A DNA stretch of 23,018 nucleotides from an uncultured Oscillospiraceae bacterium (GCA_934636045.1 CAKTZP010000017.1:1-23018); one strand, 5' to 3'; counted from the stretch's first letter, positions 1-8,688 are shown. Translations and numbers: made by a program. Notes: generated from the sequence alone by a model not told the origin.

Positions 1-24
1 TTTAGTCTTAAACTTACTCAATGT

Positions 25-202
25 CAATCGCCTTTGCCCGAAAGGCGGTCGTTATAACATATTCTTAGGAGGCGGACCCTCTATCCTGGTGAGGTACGGG
101 GGCATTTATGAAATTTTAGCATTTTGCGAACAGAGGAGCAATCGCTTTTTGCCAAAAGGCGATTGCTGCAGCATGTTCTTTGAAGACGGATACGCTATCC
201 TA
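25..202. repeat. Two diverged copies of a ~64-bp unit, 114 bp apart
   Basis: Positions 25-88 and 139-202 align without gaps: both begin CAATCGC, go through a small hairpin (CGCCTTT/AAAGGCG at 29-47 in the first copy; CAATCGC/GCGATTG at 139-165 in the second), then share an ATRTTCTT core and end near CTATCCT. The period is a multiple of three, and one forward frame is open from the left edge to a TGA at 230-232. However, the differences between copies fall about equally on all three codon positions, so I read this as non-coding repeat DNA. The stretch is AT-richer than the genes beside it. Family not recognised. Confidence 0.5.
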
Positions 203-310
203 CTGCGCGATCGGCGCGCATGAAGCTACAGCGCGGAGCATTGCCCGTCCCGAGGGAATAAAGCGCATGAAAACGGCGCGCTGCTTAGGACGGATTGATT
301 TTTCGCCGTT

Positions 311-340
311 GCCGACGGGCCGCACCCGCGACCCGTCGGC
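311..340 (+). terminator. Hairpin downstream of ftsH, possible terminator
   Basis: A 9-bp perfect stem (GCCGACGGG with CCCGTCGGC) encloses a 12-nt loop, ten bases beyond the ftsH stop codon. On the plus strand the stem is followed by GCTTTTG; on the minus strand there is no T-run. It may therefore stop leftward-entering plus-strand transcripts rather than ftsH mRNA, or act as a 3' stabilising hairpin for ftsH. Confidence 0.4.
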
Positions 341-349
341 GCTTTTGTA

Positions 350-2323
350 TTACGGGGTATCGGTCAGAGCGGCGCTGTCGATGTCTGCGGAATCGGCAGG
401 CGCACGGTCGGACCCGGAGGGAGCATCCTGCGGTGCGGCGGGCGGAACAGGTGCGGCAGGGGAGACGGCTTCAAAGAAGCCCTCCGCCTCGTCGGGGATC
501 GGCTCGCCCTTCATGCAGGCCTCAAACTGGCAGCGGCTCATGGTCTTATGCGCGAGCAGGAACTCGGCGACCTGACGCAGCTTATCGTAATTGGTCTTGA
601 GAATGTCTGTGCAGCGGCTGTAGGCCTCGCTGATTTCGTGGCGGATCTCGTCGTCAATCTCGGCGCCGGTCTGCTCGGAATAGGACTTCGTGCGCTCATA
701 GTCGCGGCCAACGAAAATCTCGCTGCCGTTGTCAAAGGAGACGGCACCGATGCGGTCGCTCATGCCAAAGCGCGCGACCATGTCATGCGCCAGCGCGGTG
801 GCGCGCTGCAAATCGTTGGAGGCGCCGGTCGACACGTCCTCAAACTCCAGCTGCTCGGCGACGCGGCCGCCCAGCAGGGCGACGATCTCCTCGCGCATCT
901 GATTGCGGGTCATATTCAGCGCATCCTGCTCGGGCAGGCTGACAGTCAAGCCCAGCGTTCTGCCGCGAGAGACGATCGTAATCTGATGAACGGGATCCTG
1001 CGTGGGCAGGAAGTATATCGCCACGGCATGGCCGGCCTCATGATAGGCGGTATTGCGCAGCTCGTAGGCCGAGCGGACGCGCGAGCGCTTTTCCGGCCCG
1101 GCGATGACCTTGAGAATGGCGTTTTCAATGATCTTCATTGTGATGAAGGGAGCATTTTCCCGCGCGGAGGCCAGCGCAGCCTCGTTGAGCAGGTTGGCGA
1201 GGTCAGCGCCGGTAAAGCCGCCGGTTGCGCGGGCGATGACCTTCAGATCGACATCCTCGGCCAGCAGCTTGTCGCGCGCGTGCACCTTCAAAATCTCCTC
1301 GCGTCCCTTGCTGTCGGGCGCATTGACATAAATCTGCCGGTCAAAGCGGCCGGGGCGCAGCAGGGCGGGGTCGAGAATGTCCTGACGGTTGGTGGCCGCC
1401 ATGACGATTACGCCGGAATTGCTGCCGAAGCCGTCCATCTCGACGAGCAGCTGGTTGAGCGTCTGCTCGCGCTCGTCATGACCGCCGCCGAGGCCCGCAC
1501 CGCGGCGCCGGCCGACGGCATCGATCTCGTCGATGAAGACGATGGACGGCGCGCCCTTCTTGGCCTGCTCAAACAGGTCGCGGACGCGGCTTGCGCCCAC
1601 GCCGACGTAAAGCTCGACAAAATCCGAGCCGGAGATCGACAAAAACTGCACGCCGGCCTCACCGGCCACAGCCTTTGCCAGCAGGGTTTTGCCCGTGCCC
1701 GGAGGGCCGACGAGCAAAACACCCTTGGGGATCTTTGCGCCGAGGCGGCTGTACTTTTTCGGGTCGCGCAGGAAGTCGACAATCTCCTTCAGCTCGGCCT
1801 TTTCCTCATCTGCGCCGGCTACGTCCGCGAAGGTAACGCGCTGGTTGGGGCTGGTGCGGATGTTGGCGCGGCCGAATTTCATGGCGCCGCTTGCTCCGCC
1901 GCCTCCGGCAGCGCGCGTCATAAGGAAGTACATCAAAAAGACGAACAGAGCGAGCATGAGGAAATAGGGCAGAAGCTGCAAATACCACGGCGTCGGCTCG
2001 GCCGGAACGAAATTGAAGCTCTCGATCACGCCCGCGTCGGCCTGCGGCAGATAGTATTTGCTGAGCTCCTTGCGGAACATCTCCTCGTCGGCCAGCTTGT
2101 GCTCATAGGCGGTGTTGCTGTCCTTGTCCGGCTCGCGCAGCGTCAGGGTCAGCACCCCGTCCTCGACGGTAAAGGCGCGCACCTTTTCCTCCTGAAACAA
2201 GGTGCGGACGGTGGAGTAATCGACCTGCACACCGCTGCTTGGCGTGAAATAGCTGATGCACAGATACAGAATGACCGCCAGCAAAATAACGTAAAGCAGC
2301 AGGTTAACTTTTGGTTTGTTCAA
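350..2323 (-). CDS. ftsH: ATP-dependent zinc metalloprotease FtsH
   Basis: Membrane-bound AAA+ protease (657 aa) that unfolds and degrades membrane and short-lived cytosolic proteins as a hexamer. Visible parts are an N-terminal membrane helix (about residues 7-25), an extracytoplasmic domain, a second helix (about 114-135), Walker A GPPGTGKT (206-213), Walker B with IDEID (264-268), the arginine-finger region (LLRPGRFDR, 321-329), the zinc site HEAGH (428-432) and a third ligand, probably D504. The pore loop reads YVG (239-241) instead of the usual bacterial FVG. The tail after about 620 is Pro/Ala-rich. The start codon is TTG, chosen because GAGGGA lies at the right distance upstream and the next residues form the expected membrane anchor. 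It is last in the tilS-hpt-ftsH set, 13 bp after hpt. Confidence 0.97.
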   Translation of the reverse strand: MNKPKVNLLLYVILLAVILYLCISYFTPSSGVQVDYSTVRTLFQEEKVRAFTVEDGVLTLTLREPDKDSNTAYEHKLADEEMFRKELSKYYLPQADAGVIESFNFVPAEPTPWYLQLLPYFLMLALFVFLMYFLMTRAAGGGGASGAMKFGRANIRTSPNQRVTFADVAGADEEKAELKEIVDFLRDPKKYSRLGAKIPKGVLLVGPPGTGKTLLAKAVAGEAGVQFLSISGSDFVELYVGVGASRVRDLFEQAKKGAPSIVFIDEIDAVGRRRGAGLGGGHDEREQTLNQLLVEMDGFGSNSGVIVMAATNRQDILDPALLRPGRFDRQIYVNAPDSKGREEILKVHARDKLLAEDVDLKVIARATGGFTGADLANLLNEAALASARENAPFITMKIIENAILKVIAGPEKRSRVRSAYELRNTAYHEAGHAVAIYFLPTQDPVHQITIVSRGRTLGLTVSLPEQDALNMTRNQMREEIVALLGGRVAEQLEFEDVSTGASNDLQRATALAHDMVARFGMSDRIGAVSFDNGSEIFVGRDYERTKSYSEQTGAEIDDEIRHEISEAYSRCTDILKTNYDKLRQVAEFLLAHKTMSRCQFEACMKGEPIPDEAEGFFEAVSPAAPVPPAAPQDAPSGSDRAPADSADIDSAALTDTP

Positions 2324-2336
2324 TGGGATCCCTCAA

Positions 2337-2876
2337 TTATTTGGAGTAAACTTCCGGCTTCAGCACACCGATATAGGGCAGGTTGCGGTAGAACTCCTGG
2401 TAGTCCAGACCGTAGCCGACGACGAATTCATTCGGGATGGTAAAGCCGATATAGTCCGCATAGACATCGACCTTGCGGCGCTCGGGCTTATCGAGGAGAG
2501 TGCAGATTTTCAAGGAGGCCGGCTCCATGGAAAGCAGGTGCTCGGTGACGAACTTCAGCGTCAGACCGGAGTCGAGAATGTCCTCAAGAATCACAACATG
2601 GCGGCCCTTGATGTCGCAGGTAACGTCCTTGAGCAGCTTGACAGTGCCGCTGGTGGAGGTGCCGGAGCCGTAAGACGATACGGCCATGAATTCATACTGG
2701 CAGCGGATAGGGGTGGCACGCACCATGTCGGTGAAGAAGTTCACGACGCCCTTGAGAACGCCGATGAAAATCGGCTCCTTGTCCGCGTAGTCCGCTGCGA
2801 CCTGCCGGCCGAGCTCGGCGATGCGCTTTTGCAGCTCTTCCTCGGAAATCAGAACGCGTGCGATGTCTTGGTTCAT
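2337..2876 (-). CDS. hpt: Hypoxanthine(-guanine) phosphoribosyltransferase
   Basis: Cytosolic purine-salvage enzyme that joins hypoxanthine or guanine to PRPP to give IMP or GMP. The 179-aa length is normal for the bacterial family. The PRPP-binding loop is at 94-108 (ILEDILDSG core), and the conserved LKG (41-43) and SSYGSGTSTSG (67-77) segments are present. The start is ATG with AGAGGAG upstream. The tilS stop codon lies one base before this start, so the two are probably translationally coupled. The tilS-hpt-ftsH order matches that in Bacillus. A guanine-deaminase-like gene at 19378 adds a second purine-salvage step in the window. Confidence 0.95.
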   Translation of the reverse strand: MNQDIARVLISEEELQKRIAELGRQVAADYADKEPIFIGVLKGVVNFFTDMVRATPIRCQYEFMAVSSYGSGTSTSGTVKLLKDVTCDIKGRHVVILEDILDSGLTLKFVTEHLLSMEPASLKICTLLDKPERRKVDVYADYIGFTIPNEFVVGYGLDYQEFYRNLPYIGVLKPEVYSK

Positions 2877-2877
2877 G

Positions 2878-4221
2878 TTACATCTCCTCTTTCTCTATAA
2901 AGATCAGCAGAGCGGGCGCGCCCTCCTCTGCCGCATAGGCGTGGTTCACACCAACGCCGTAAACACCCAGCAGTGCGTCTCCGGCAGCGATCACCGGCAT
3001 GCGGTCACGTTCGGTGAGGGGAATCTTCCGGTCGATGAGCAGCTTTTTCAGAGAGCGTGTATGGCCGCTGCGCAGCACCAGAGCATCTCCGACCCGGCGG
3101 GGGCGCGCCTGCAGGATACTTTGCGTTATCATACCATATTTGACGGCAAAATGGAAAGGGGTATTTGCACTTTTTTTAAAATTTTCTACGATTCTGCAGA
3201 AAACCTTCAGCCCGATTGACGGAAGGAGGGTAACGCCCGGAACGGCCAGCGGCGTCGGAGCAAATTGACACGACGTTTCACGGGTCAGCGCGAGCGATTC
3301 GTAGCTCCGACGAGCGACCCAGCCGCCGGGCAGATCGATTTGCGCTGCGGGTTCAGCGGAGGCGAGGAGTGCCTCCAGCGCGGCAATGTGGCGCTGGGAA
3401 ACATCCTGCGGCAAATGCTGCCCGGTCAGCTGCCGCAGCGCACGCCGCCGCAGCACCGGCGGCGCAGCCAGCAGGGGAGCGACGCGCCACGTTGATCCGC
3501 CCTCGGCGGCCGAGAGCAGCACCTGCGCGGCAAGGCCGTCGAGAAACTCGTCCTCCTCCCGCAGCAGCGATGTTGTCGAAAGCAGCTGCGCCGAAAGCGA
3601 CGGCGCCTCCCGCCGCAGCAGCGGCAGCACCGTCTGGCGCAGCCGGTTGCGGCGGCAGTCGGGCAGCACGTTGGTCGAATCCTCGACCCAAGGATGCCCG
3701 GCCTCCTGCAAATAGGCGACCGCCTGCCCGTGCGTAACGCTCAGCAGCGGGCGGACGATGCGCTCACGCCGGGGCGGAATGCCGCACAGGCCGCGCAGCC
3801 CGGTGCCGCGCAGCAGATGCAGAAGCACGGTTTCGGCATTGTCGTCGGCGGTGTGCGCCGTGGCCAGCTTATCGCAGGGCAGGGTATCAAGGAAGGCATA
3901 GCGCTTTTCCCGCGCGGCAGTTTCGGGCGAGAGTCCGGCCTCGGCGGCATAGGCGGCCACGTCGGCGCGGCCGACGGTCAGCGGGATGCCGAGCTGATTG
4001 CACAGCGCGCGGACGAACGCCTCGTCTCGGTCGGCCTCTGCACCGCGCAGCCCATGGTGAAAGTGTGCCGCCTGCAGCGTGATGCCGAGCGCTTCCTGTA
4101 AAGAATGCAGACACCACAGCATCGCCGTGGAGTCTGCACCACCGGACACGGCGCAGACCACGCGGTCGCCGGGCGAAAACAGCGCCTCCCGGCGGCACCA
4201 GCGCAGCACCTCAGCCCTCAT
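2878..4221 (-). CDS. tilS: tRNA(Ile)-lysidine synthetase TilS
   Basis: ATP-dependent enzyme that attaches lysine to C34 of the CAU anticodon of tRNA-Ile, switching both charging and decoding from Met to Ile. The product is 447 aa, normal for the family. The N-type PP-loop motif SGGADS is at 26-31, and the C-terminal TilS domain with RPRRVGD and SLKKLLIDRKIP is clear. The frame is open upstream to 4497, but those extra residues are out-of-frame dnaB sequence and low-complexity Arg/Cys/Ser. The ATG at 4219-4221 begins the conserved part, has GGGAGTGG upstream, and overlaps the dnaB 3' end by 11 bp. A short segment encoded around 3120-3200 is strikingly AT-rich compared with the rest. Confidence 0.95.
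   Translation of the reverse strand: MRAEVLRWCRREALFSPGDRVVCAVSGGADSTAMLWCLHSLQEALGITLQAAHFHHGLRGAEADRDEAFVRALCNQLGIPLTVGRADVAAYAAEAGLSPETAAREKRYAFLDTLPCDKLATAHTADDNAETVLLHLLRGTGLRGLCGIPPRRERIVRPLLSVTHGQAVAYLQEAGHPWVEDSTNVLPDCRRNRLRQTVLPLLRREAPSLSAQLLSTTSLLREEDEFLDGLAAQVLLSAAEGGSTWRVAPLLAAPPVLRRRALRQLTGQHLPQDVSQRHIAALEALLASAEPAAQIDLPGGWVARRSYESLALTRETSCQFAPTPLAVPGVTLLPSIGLKVFCRIVENFKKSANTPFHFAVKYGMITQSILQARPRRVGDALVLRSGHTRSLKKLLIDRKIPLTERDRMPVIAAGDALLGVYGVGVNHAYAAEEGAPALLIFIEKEEM
3128..3133 (-). promoter_or_regulatory. Possible internal promoter (-10) within tilS for hpt-ftsH
   Basis: In the AT-rich patch of tilS the minus strand reads TGGTATGAT, an extended -10 pattern (TG-N-TATGAT). No good -35 is present 17 bp upstream. 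It would place a transcript start about 250 bp before hpt. This is weak, motif-only evidence. Confidence 0.2.
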
Positions 4222-5566
4222 CGTGACGCCACTCCCGGTCGGCGAAGGTGGTAAACTGCGGCAGCCATTGCAGCTCGACCGTGCCGGTCTCACCGTGACG
4301 GTTTTTTGCAACAATGCATTCCGCAACGTTCTGCTTGTCCGTATCTCTATTATAGTAGTCCTCGCGGTAGAGGAACAGCACCTCGTCCGCGTCCTGCTCG
4401 ATGGCACCGGATTCGCGCAGATCGGAGAGCATCGGGCGCTTGTCCTGCCGGCTTTCGTTGGCACGCGACAGCTGCGACAGGCACACGACCGGCACATTGA
4501 GCTCCTTGGCCATGATCTTCAGGCTGCGGGAGATGTCCGAGACGACCTGCTGGCGATTTTCGCCGCTGTAGGTGCGGGTGTTTCCGGCGGAGGTCATGAG
4601 CTGAAGGTAGTCGATGATGACCAGCGCGAGGTCGTCGATGCGGCGGCATTTGGCGTTCATGTCCGCGACCGAGAGCATCGGATTGTCGTCCACGCGCAGG
4701 TCGGTCTGCGACAGTGCTGCCGAGGCAACGCCGATCTTGCTCCATTCCTCCATCGTCAGCTTGCCGGTGGTCAGCTTTTTCAGATCGACAAAGCTTTCGT
4801 TGGCAATCAGGCGCGTGACCAGCTGCTGCTTGGACATTTCGAGGGAGAAAAAGGCGACGGTCTGCTTCGGGTGCTTTTTTGCAACGTTCAGCGCAAGGTT
4901 CAGCGCCATCGAGGTCTTGCCCATGCCGGGACGCGCGGCGAGCAGCATCAGGTCGGACTTGTTCAGGCCGTTGATGAACTTGTCCAAATCGCGCAGGCCG
5001 GTCGAGGTGCCGGAAATATCGCTGCCGGATTCGGACATTTCCTCCAAACGGTCGAAGACCTTTAACAGGATCGTGCCGATGTGCTCGAGCGAGTCGTTGC
5101 TGCTGCCGCGGCGGAGGGCGAAAATCTTCTTTTCCGCTGCCTCCAGAATGTCCTGCGCAGTGCCGACACCCTCATAGACCGTGTCGACGATCTCCGAGGC
5201 GGCCGTGGAGAGGTTGCGCAGCAGCGCCTTGTCGTGGACGATCTGGGCGTACTGCTTGGCGTTTGCAGCCGTGGGAGTAATCTCCATGAGCTGCATGATA
5301 TATTTTGCCGAGGTCTGCTCGTCAAACACACCGCGCTCGCGCATCTTGTCGAGCACGGTGACCGGATCGATCGGCTGCGAGTAGCTGAACATCTCATAGA
5401 TCGTCTCGTAGATCTCACGGTTGGTGTCGGAATAGAATTCGCTCGGACGAACCGCGCCGATGATATCGTTGACGCAGCGGCTGTCGATCAGCATTGAGCC
5501 GAGTACCGCCTGCTCCGCCTCCAACGAGTGCGGCGCCTGGCGCGATAGCAGGTCATCCAGTGGCAT
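4211..5566 (-). CDS. dnaB: Replicative DNA helicase DnaB (DnaC in Bacillus naming)
   Basis: Hexameric 5'-3' helicase that unwinds DNA at the replication fork and is loaded at oriC. The product is 451 aa. The N-terminal DnaB domain covers about residues 8-110, a linker follows, and the RecA-like C-terminal domain has Walker A ARPGMGKTS (211-219), Walker B LVIIDYLQL (315-323) and the SQLSR motif (364-368). The ATG start at 5564-5566 is preceded by a purine-rich AAAGGGGG site. It overlaps tilS at its 3' end. In Bacillus this gene follows rplI directly, while here a repeat-filled gap of about 500 bp separates them. No intein or frame disruption is visible. Confidence 0.97.
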   Translation of the reverse strand: MPLDDLLSRQAPHSLEAEQAVLGSMLIDSRCVNDIIGAVRPSEFYSDTNREIYETIYEMFSYSQPIDPVTVLDKMRERGVFDEQTSAKYIMQLMEITPTAANAKQYAQIVHDKALLRNLSTAASEIVDTVYEGVGTAQDILEAAEKKIFALRRGSSNDSLEHIGTILLKVFDRLEEMSESGSDISGTSTGLRDLDKFINGLNKSDLMLLAARPGMGKTSMALNLALNVAKKHPKQTVAFFSLEMSKQQLVTRLIANESFVDLKKLTTGKLTMEEWSKIGVASAALSQTDLRVDDNPMLSVADMNAKCRRIDDLALVIIDYLQLMTSAGNTRTYSGENRQQVVSDISRSLKIMAKELNVPVVCLSQLSRANESRQDKRPMLSDLRESGAIEQDADEVLFLYREDYYNRDTDKQNVAECIVAKNRHGETGTVELQWLPQFTTFADREWRHDEG

Positions 5567-5615
5567 AGGAGCAGCGCCCCCTTTCTCTGTCGGGAATCAA
5601 AAATGCGGGGAAATA

Positions 5616-5822
5616 GGGAATGGTGAATCGTGAATCGTTCGCAGGAGCCGATGCCCATAGCGCAGCCGTTGGCGGCTGTGCCGCCTTACGGATGCGGCAT
5701 ACCCCTTGCGGGTGCATCGGCCTGTGCGGGCACTGCCGAAATCCCCTCGTAGGGCGGGCTGCCCTCAGCCCGCCGCTGCTGGCAGCATCGATGAGTGAAT
5801 AGTGAATGGTGAATAGTGAATC
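5616..5822. repeat. Composite interspersed repeat with terminal heptamer arrays
   Basis: The left end has three tandem heptamers of the form GKGAATN (5616-5636). The right end has four, GTGAATA, GTGAATG, GTGAATA and GTGAATC (5795-5822), in the same orientation. Between them lie a core at 5660-5697, GCGCAGCCGTTGGC plus 10 bases plus CCTTACGGATGCGG, and a 9-bp perfect hairpin (GGCGGGCTG/CAGCCCGCC, 5753-5774). The same two core words, with the same spacing, occur in the repeats at 10642 and 20739. I see no transposase gene, so this is a non-autonomous interspersed element or repeat nest rather than a complete insertion sequence. Confidence 0.65.
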
Positions 5823-6068
5823 ATTATGGTGTGCCTGCGGCACGGATTGAATTGCGCACCTTGCGCGGAGACAACCCCCGAGTAATATGGCACGGCGAAG
5901 CCGTGACGGAAGGAGAGAGAAGCCGAAGGGTAGGCATTTGCTTCCGATAAATCGCAAAATCTACCGCATTACGCCGCAGAGGCGCTCAAGGAGCGCCCAC
6001 GGCGGCATGTTGTGATAAAGACGTGTTGCAAAGCACACGATAGGGCGAAAAATTACCGCTTGTTTGCC
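5823..6068. other. Non-coding stretch with several small hairpins
   Basis: This is the remainder of the rplI-dnaB gap. It contains hairpins CACGGC-GAA-GCCGTG (near 5900) and GGCGCTC-AAG-GAGCGCC (5981-5997), the latter inside an outer CGCCG/CGGCG stem (5972-6004). None is followed by a clear T-run, so I do not call a terminator. No open frame here has a ribosome site or recognisable product. Confidence 0.4.
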
Positions 6069-6515
6069 TTACTGCTCTTCGATGCGGAGCTTGAGATCGG
6101 CAGTGATCTCGTAGCCGAGCTTGCATTTGACGGTGTAGTCGCCAACGGTTTTGATCTGCTCGTCGAGGACGATGCGGCGCTTATCCAGCTCGATGCCGTA
6201 AGCGGATCTGAGCGTGTCGGAAATCTCCTGCGTCGTGACCGAGCCGAACAGACGGCCCGCACCGCCGCCCTTGGCCTTAACGACGACGGTCATGTCCTTG
6301 AGCCGGTTGGACAGCGCAAAGGCCTCCTCCCGCTCCCGCTGGCGCTTTTCCTGCTGCGCCTTGTCGGTCATGCGCATGGTGTTGATGGAGTCGGTCGTGG
6401 CCTCGACGGCCAGCTTGCGGGGCAGCATATAGTTCCGTGCGTAGCCGTCGGAAACCTCGAGCATCTGCCCTTTCTTTCCCTTGCCGCGGACGTCTTGCAG
6501 TAAAATGACTTTCAT
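6069..6515 (-). CDS. rplI: Large ribosomal subunit protein bL9
   Basis: Structural protein of the 50S subunit that binds 23S rRNA and helps maintain reading frame. The 148-aa product has the N-terminal signature MKVILLQDV-GKGKKG followed by VSDGYARNYMLPR (residues 1-33), a long charged helix (about 45-75) and the C-terminal domain with LFGSVT (89-94). The ATG start has CAGGAGGT seven bases upstream; that site overlaps the stop codon of gdpP, 15 bp away. The gdpP-rplI pairing is conserved across Firmicutes. Confidence 0.97.
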   Translation of the reverse strand: MKVILLQDVRGKGKKGQMLEVSDGYARNYMLPRKLAVEATTDSINTMRMTDKAQQEKRQREREEAFALSNRLKDMTVVVKAKGGGAGRLFGSVTTQEISDTLRSAYGIELDKRRIVLDEQIKTVGDYTVKCKLGYEITADLKLRIEEQ

Positions 6516-6530
6516 TTGGGATACCTCCTG

Positions 6531-8516
6531 TCAGATTGATTGATCGAAGAAACGGTCGATGGATTGCAGCAAGCGGTCGAGCGTCTGGGAGATGTTGGAC
6601 TGCTTGACCTGCGCGCCCGCCGTGGCCGCGTTGCCGCCGCCGCCGAGGGGCTCGAGAATGACCTGAACGTTTGCCTCACCGATGGAGCGGGCGGAGATGA
6701 TGACCTGCCCGTCCTGCGGATAGAGGACAAACGATGTTTCGATGCCGGAAATGTTCAAAAGCTCATCGGCCGCCTGTGCCGCAATGGTGCGCGTGGCGGT
6801 GTAGTCCAGCGCGGCAATGGCGATCTTGTCGCGGTAGAGCCGCGCACTTTGGATGATCTTATAGCGCGCGATGGTGGAGGGCAGGTCATTTTGGAACAGC
6901 TTTTTGACCTCGACCGTGTCTGCGCCGATGCGCCGCAGGAAGGCTGCGGCCTCAAAGGTGCGGCTGGTGGTGCGGACGCCGAAATTCTTGGTGTCCAAAA
7001 CGATGCCGGCCAGCAGTGCGGCGGCCTCGTTCGTCAGAATATCCGACGCATCGAGCGAGTATTGCAGCAGCTCCGTCACGAGCTCCGAGGCCGACGAGGC
7101 AAACGGCTCGTGCAGATTCAGCACGGGCTGCTCAATGTAGTCCGCAGCGCGGCGGTGGTGGTCGATGACAACGACGCGGCGCAGCGATTCCAGCAGCGGC
7201 TTGCATTCGACCTGATCGGGACGGTTGGTGTCGACCACGACGAGCAGACTCTTCGGATCGGCCTCCAGCAGCGCGTCCTGCCCGGTGATGAAGCAGCCGT
7301 CATACTCCGGCATCTGCTTGAGCAGCTCCAGCAGCTCCTTGGCTGCGTTGACCTCAGGATCGATGACGATGTTGACCTTCACCCCGCGCTTGCGGCACAG
7401 GCAGCAGATACCGACCGCCGCGCCCAGCGCGTCCAGATCGGCCATTTTATGTCCCATGACGAAGATGCGGCTCGACTGCGTGATCAGCTCGGAAAGCGAC
7501 GAGGCCATCACGCGGGACTTGACCTTGGTGCGGCGCTCGGTGTGCTTGTTCCGGCCGCCGAAGAAGGTGAAGTCGTAGCGATCCTTGATGACTGTCTGGT
7601 CACCGCCGCGGGAGAGCGACATTTCGATCGACAGCGCGGCAAAATCGTAGTCCTCGCGGAAGTCCACGCCGTCCTTGCCGATGCCGATGGAAACCGTTGC
7701 GGCGATCCCGGCGGGACTGGTCACCTCGCGCATTGACTCGAGCAGGGAGAACTTGTCCTCCGCCATGGCTGCCAGCTCCTTGGCCTCAAAGAGCAGCAGA
7801 AAGCGGTTGCGCTCCAGCCGCCGCAGCAGGCCGCTGTATTTGTCCGCCCATTCGCTGACGCGGGTGTTGATCTGCGCGTTGAGGCTGGAGATCGTCGCGT
7901 CGGGCAGGTTGTTCGTCAGCTCGTCGTAGTTGTCGACCAGAACGATCGCCAGCATCGGCCGCGAGCGGATGTACTCATCGCGCACCTGAAACAGCTCCGT
8001 CAGATCCTGCAGATAAATCATGCCCATCACGACGCCGACCTTGGCGTCCTTCTCGGGCAGGATCGTGCCGGTCACGCGGAAGCGCCGGTCGCGATAGCTC
8101 AGCTCACCGGGCATCGTGTCCTTGCCGGACAGAAGCCACTGCATGGAAAAGCCGGGCAGCACCTCGTCGATGCGCTGCGCCGAAAGCGTGTCGCGCACGC
8201 CGGTCAGCTCGGCAAAGGGCTTGTTGTACCAGACCAGCTCCTCCTCATTGAGCTGAATGAGCGCAACGGGAAAGGGAACCTCGCCGTCGGTCGAGCGGCG
8301 CATCATCTCGTTCGTTGTGCGGACGTATTCCGTCAGCGCGTGACGGCGGCGGGAGTTACCCCACTGGTAGCCCAAGAGCAGCAGCAGCGCCGCGCCGATC
8401 TGTGCCCCGCCGATCCAGTACTGCTGCAGCACGAATGCCGGAATACAGAACAAAAACAGCACCGCAAAATACGCTGCCATGCTTGGCTGCATCATCCTTC
8501 GCAGCTTCTTGTTCAT
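6531..8516 (-). CDS. gdpP: Cyclic-di-AMP phosphodiesterase GdpP (DHH family)
   Basis: Membrane protein that hydrolyses c-di-AMP to pApA, setting the level of the messenger that controls potassium, osmotic and cell-wall balance in Firmicutes. The product is 661 aa. It has two N-terminal membrane helices (about 12-30 and 36-50), a PAS-like domain (about 80-175), and a degenerate GGDEF domain (about 185-320) whose active-site word is reduced to SRGGDQ. The DHH domain follows, with GHKMADLDALG (355-365), VVDTNRP (427-433) and IDHH (451-454), and then the DHHA1 domain with GGGGN (625-629). Metal-binding residues appear intact, so it is probably active. The ATG start has GAGAGGGG upstream. It is divergent from rnjA across a shared intergenic region. 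Confidence 0.95.
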   Translation of the reverse strand: MNKKLRRMMQPSMAAYFAVLFLFCIPAFVLQQYWIGGAQIGAALLLLLGYQWGNSRRRHALTEYVRTTNEMMRRSTDGEVPFPVALIQLNEEELVWYNKPFAELTGVRDTLSAQRIDEVLPGFSMQWLLSGKDTMPGELSYRDRRFRVTGTILPEKDAKVGVVMGMIYLQDLTELFQVRDEYIRSRPMLAIVLVDNYDELTNNLPDATISSLNAQINTRVSEWADKYSGLLRRLERNRFLLLFEAKELAAMAEDKFSLLESMREVTSPAGIAATVSIGIGKDGVDFREDYDFAALSIEMSLSRGGDQTVIKDRYDFTFFGGRNKHTERRTKVKSRVMASSLSELITQSSRIFVMGHKMADLDALGAAVGICCLCRKRGVKVNIVIDPEVNAAKELLELLKQMPEYDGCFITGQDALLEADPKSLLVVVDTNRPDQVECKPLLESLRRVVVIDHHRRAADYIEQPVLNLHEPFASSASELVTELLQYSLDASDILTNEAAALLAGIVLDTKNFGVRTTSRTFEAAAFLRRIGADTVEVKKLFQNDLPSTIARYKIIQSARLYRDKIAIAALDYTATRTIAAQAADELLNISGIETSFVLYPQDGQVIISARSIGEANVQVILEPLGGGGNAATAGAQVKQSNISQTLDRLLQSIDRFFDQSI

Positions 8517-8581
8517 CTTCGTCTCGCCCCTCTCCGGGTGATATCGGTATTGCGCGAATACCGTAGAATTCTGTAGCGATT

Positions 8582-8587
8582 ATTATA
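8582..8587 (-). promoter_or_regulatory. Candidate -10 box for gdpP
   Basis: On the minus strand TATAAT lies 66 bp upstream of the gdpP start. The -35 position 17 bp further up (TAGCAA) is a poor match, so the promoter is tentative. It would drive gdpP-rplI and perhaps the genes beyond. Confidence 0.4.
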
Positions 8588-8682
8588 TCAGATTTTTTCC
8601 CTATTTGCTACTGTTTCTTTCGTTTCTTTCCCGGAATTTTCCCTTGCTGCAAAAAAATGTATACTTTGCCGCCGTTTTATGA

Positions 8683-8688
8683 TATAAT
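8683..8688 (+). promoter_or_regulatory. Candidate -10 box for rnjA
   Basis: A perfect TATAAT lies in the AT-rich stretch between the divergent genes gdpP and rnjA. The -35 element at the usual distance is weak (TATACT). If used, it gives a leader of about 175 nt before the rnjA start at 8870, which also argues against any start codon upstream of 8695. Confidence 0.5.

Noticed and set aside
2..232. Open plus-strand frame entering from the left edge
   Set aside because: It is formed by the two repeat units. Differences between them are spread evenly over codon positions, and the translation is unrecognised.
548..2443. Long plus-strand open frame (631 aa) opposite ftsH
   Set aside because: Antisense of a clear ftsH gene in GC-rich DNA. 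The translation has no recognisable domain and no ribosome site.
4222..4497. N-terminal extension of tilS
   Set aside because: Overlaps dnaB coding sequence in another frame and is Arg/Cys/Ser-rich; normal TilS length begins at 4221.
5616..5822. CRISPR-like reading of the heptamer arrays
   Set aside because: Units are only 7 bp and contiguous, with no spacers and no cas genes.
5553..5957. Minus-strand open frame containing SLFTIHYSL
   Set aside because: It is the translation of the GTGAATN heptamer repeats and hairpins and has no plausible start signal.
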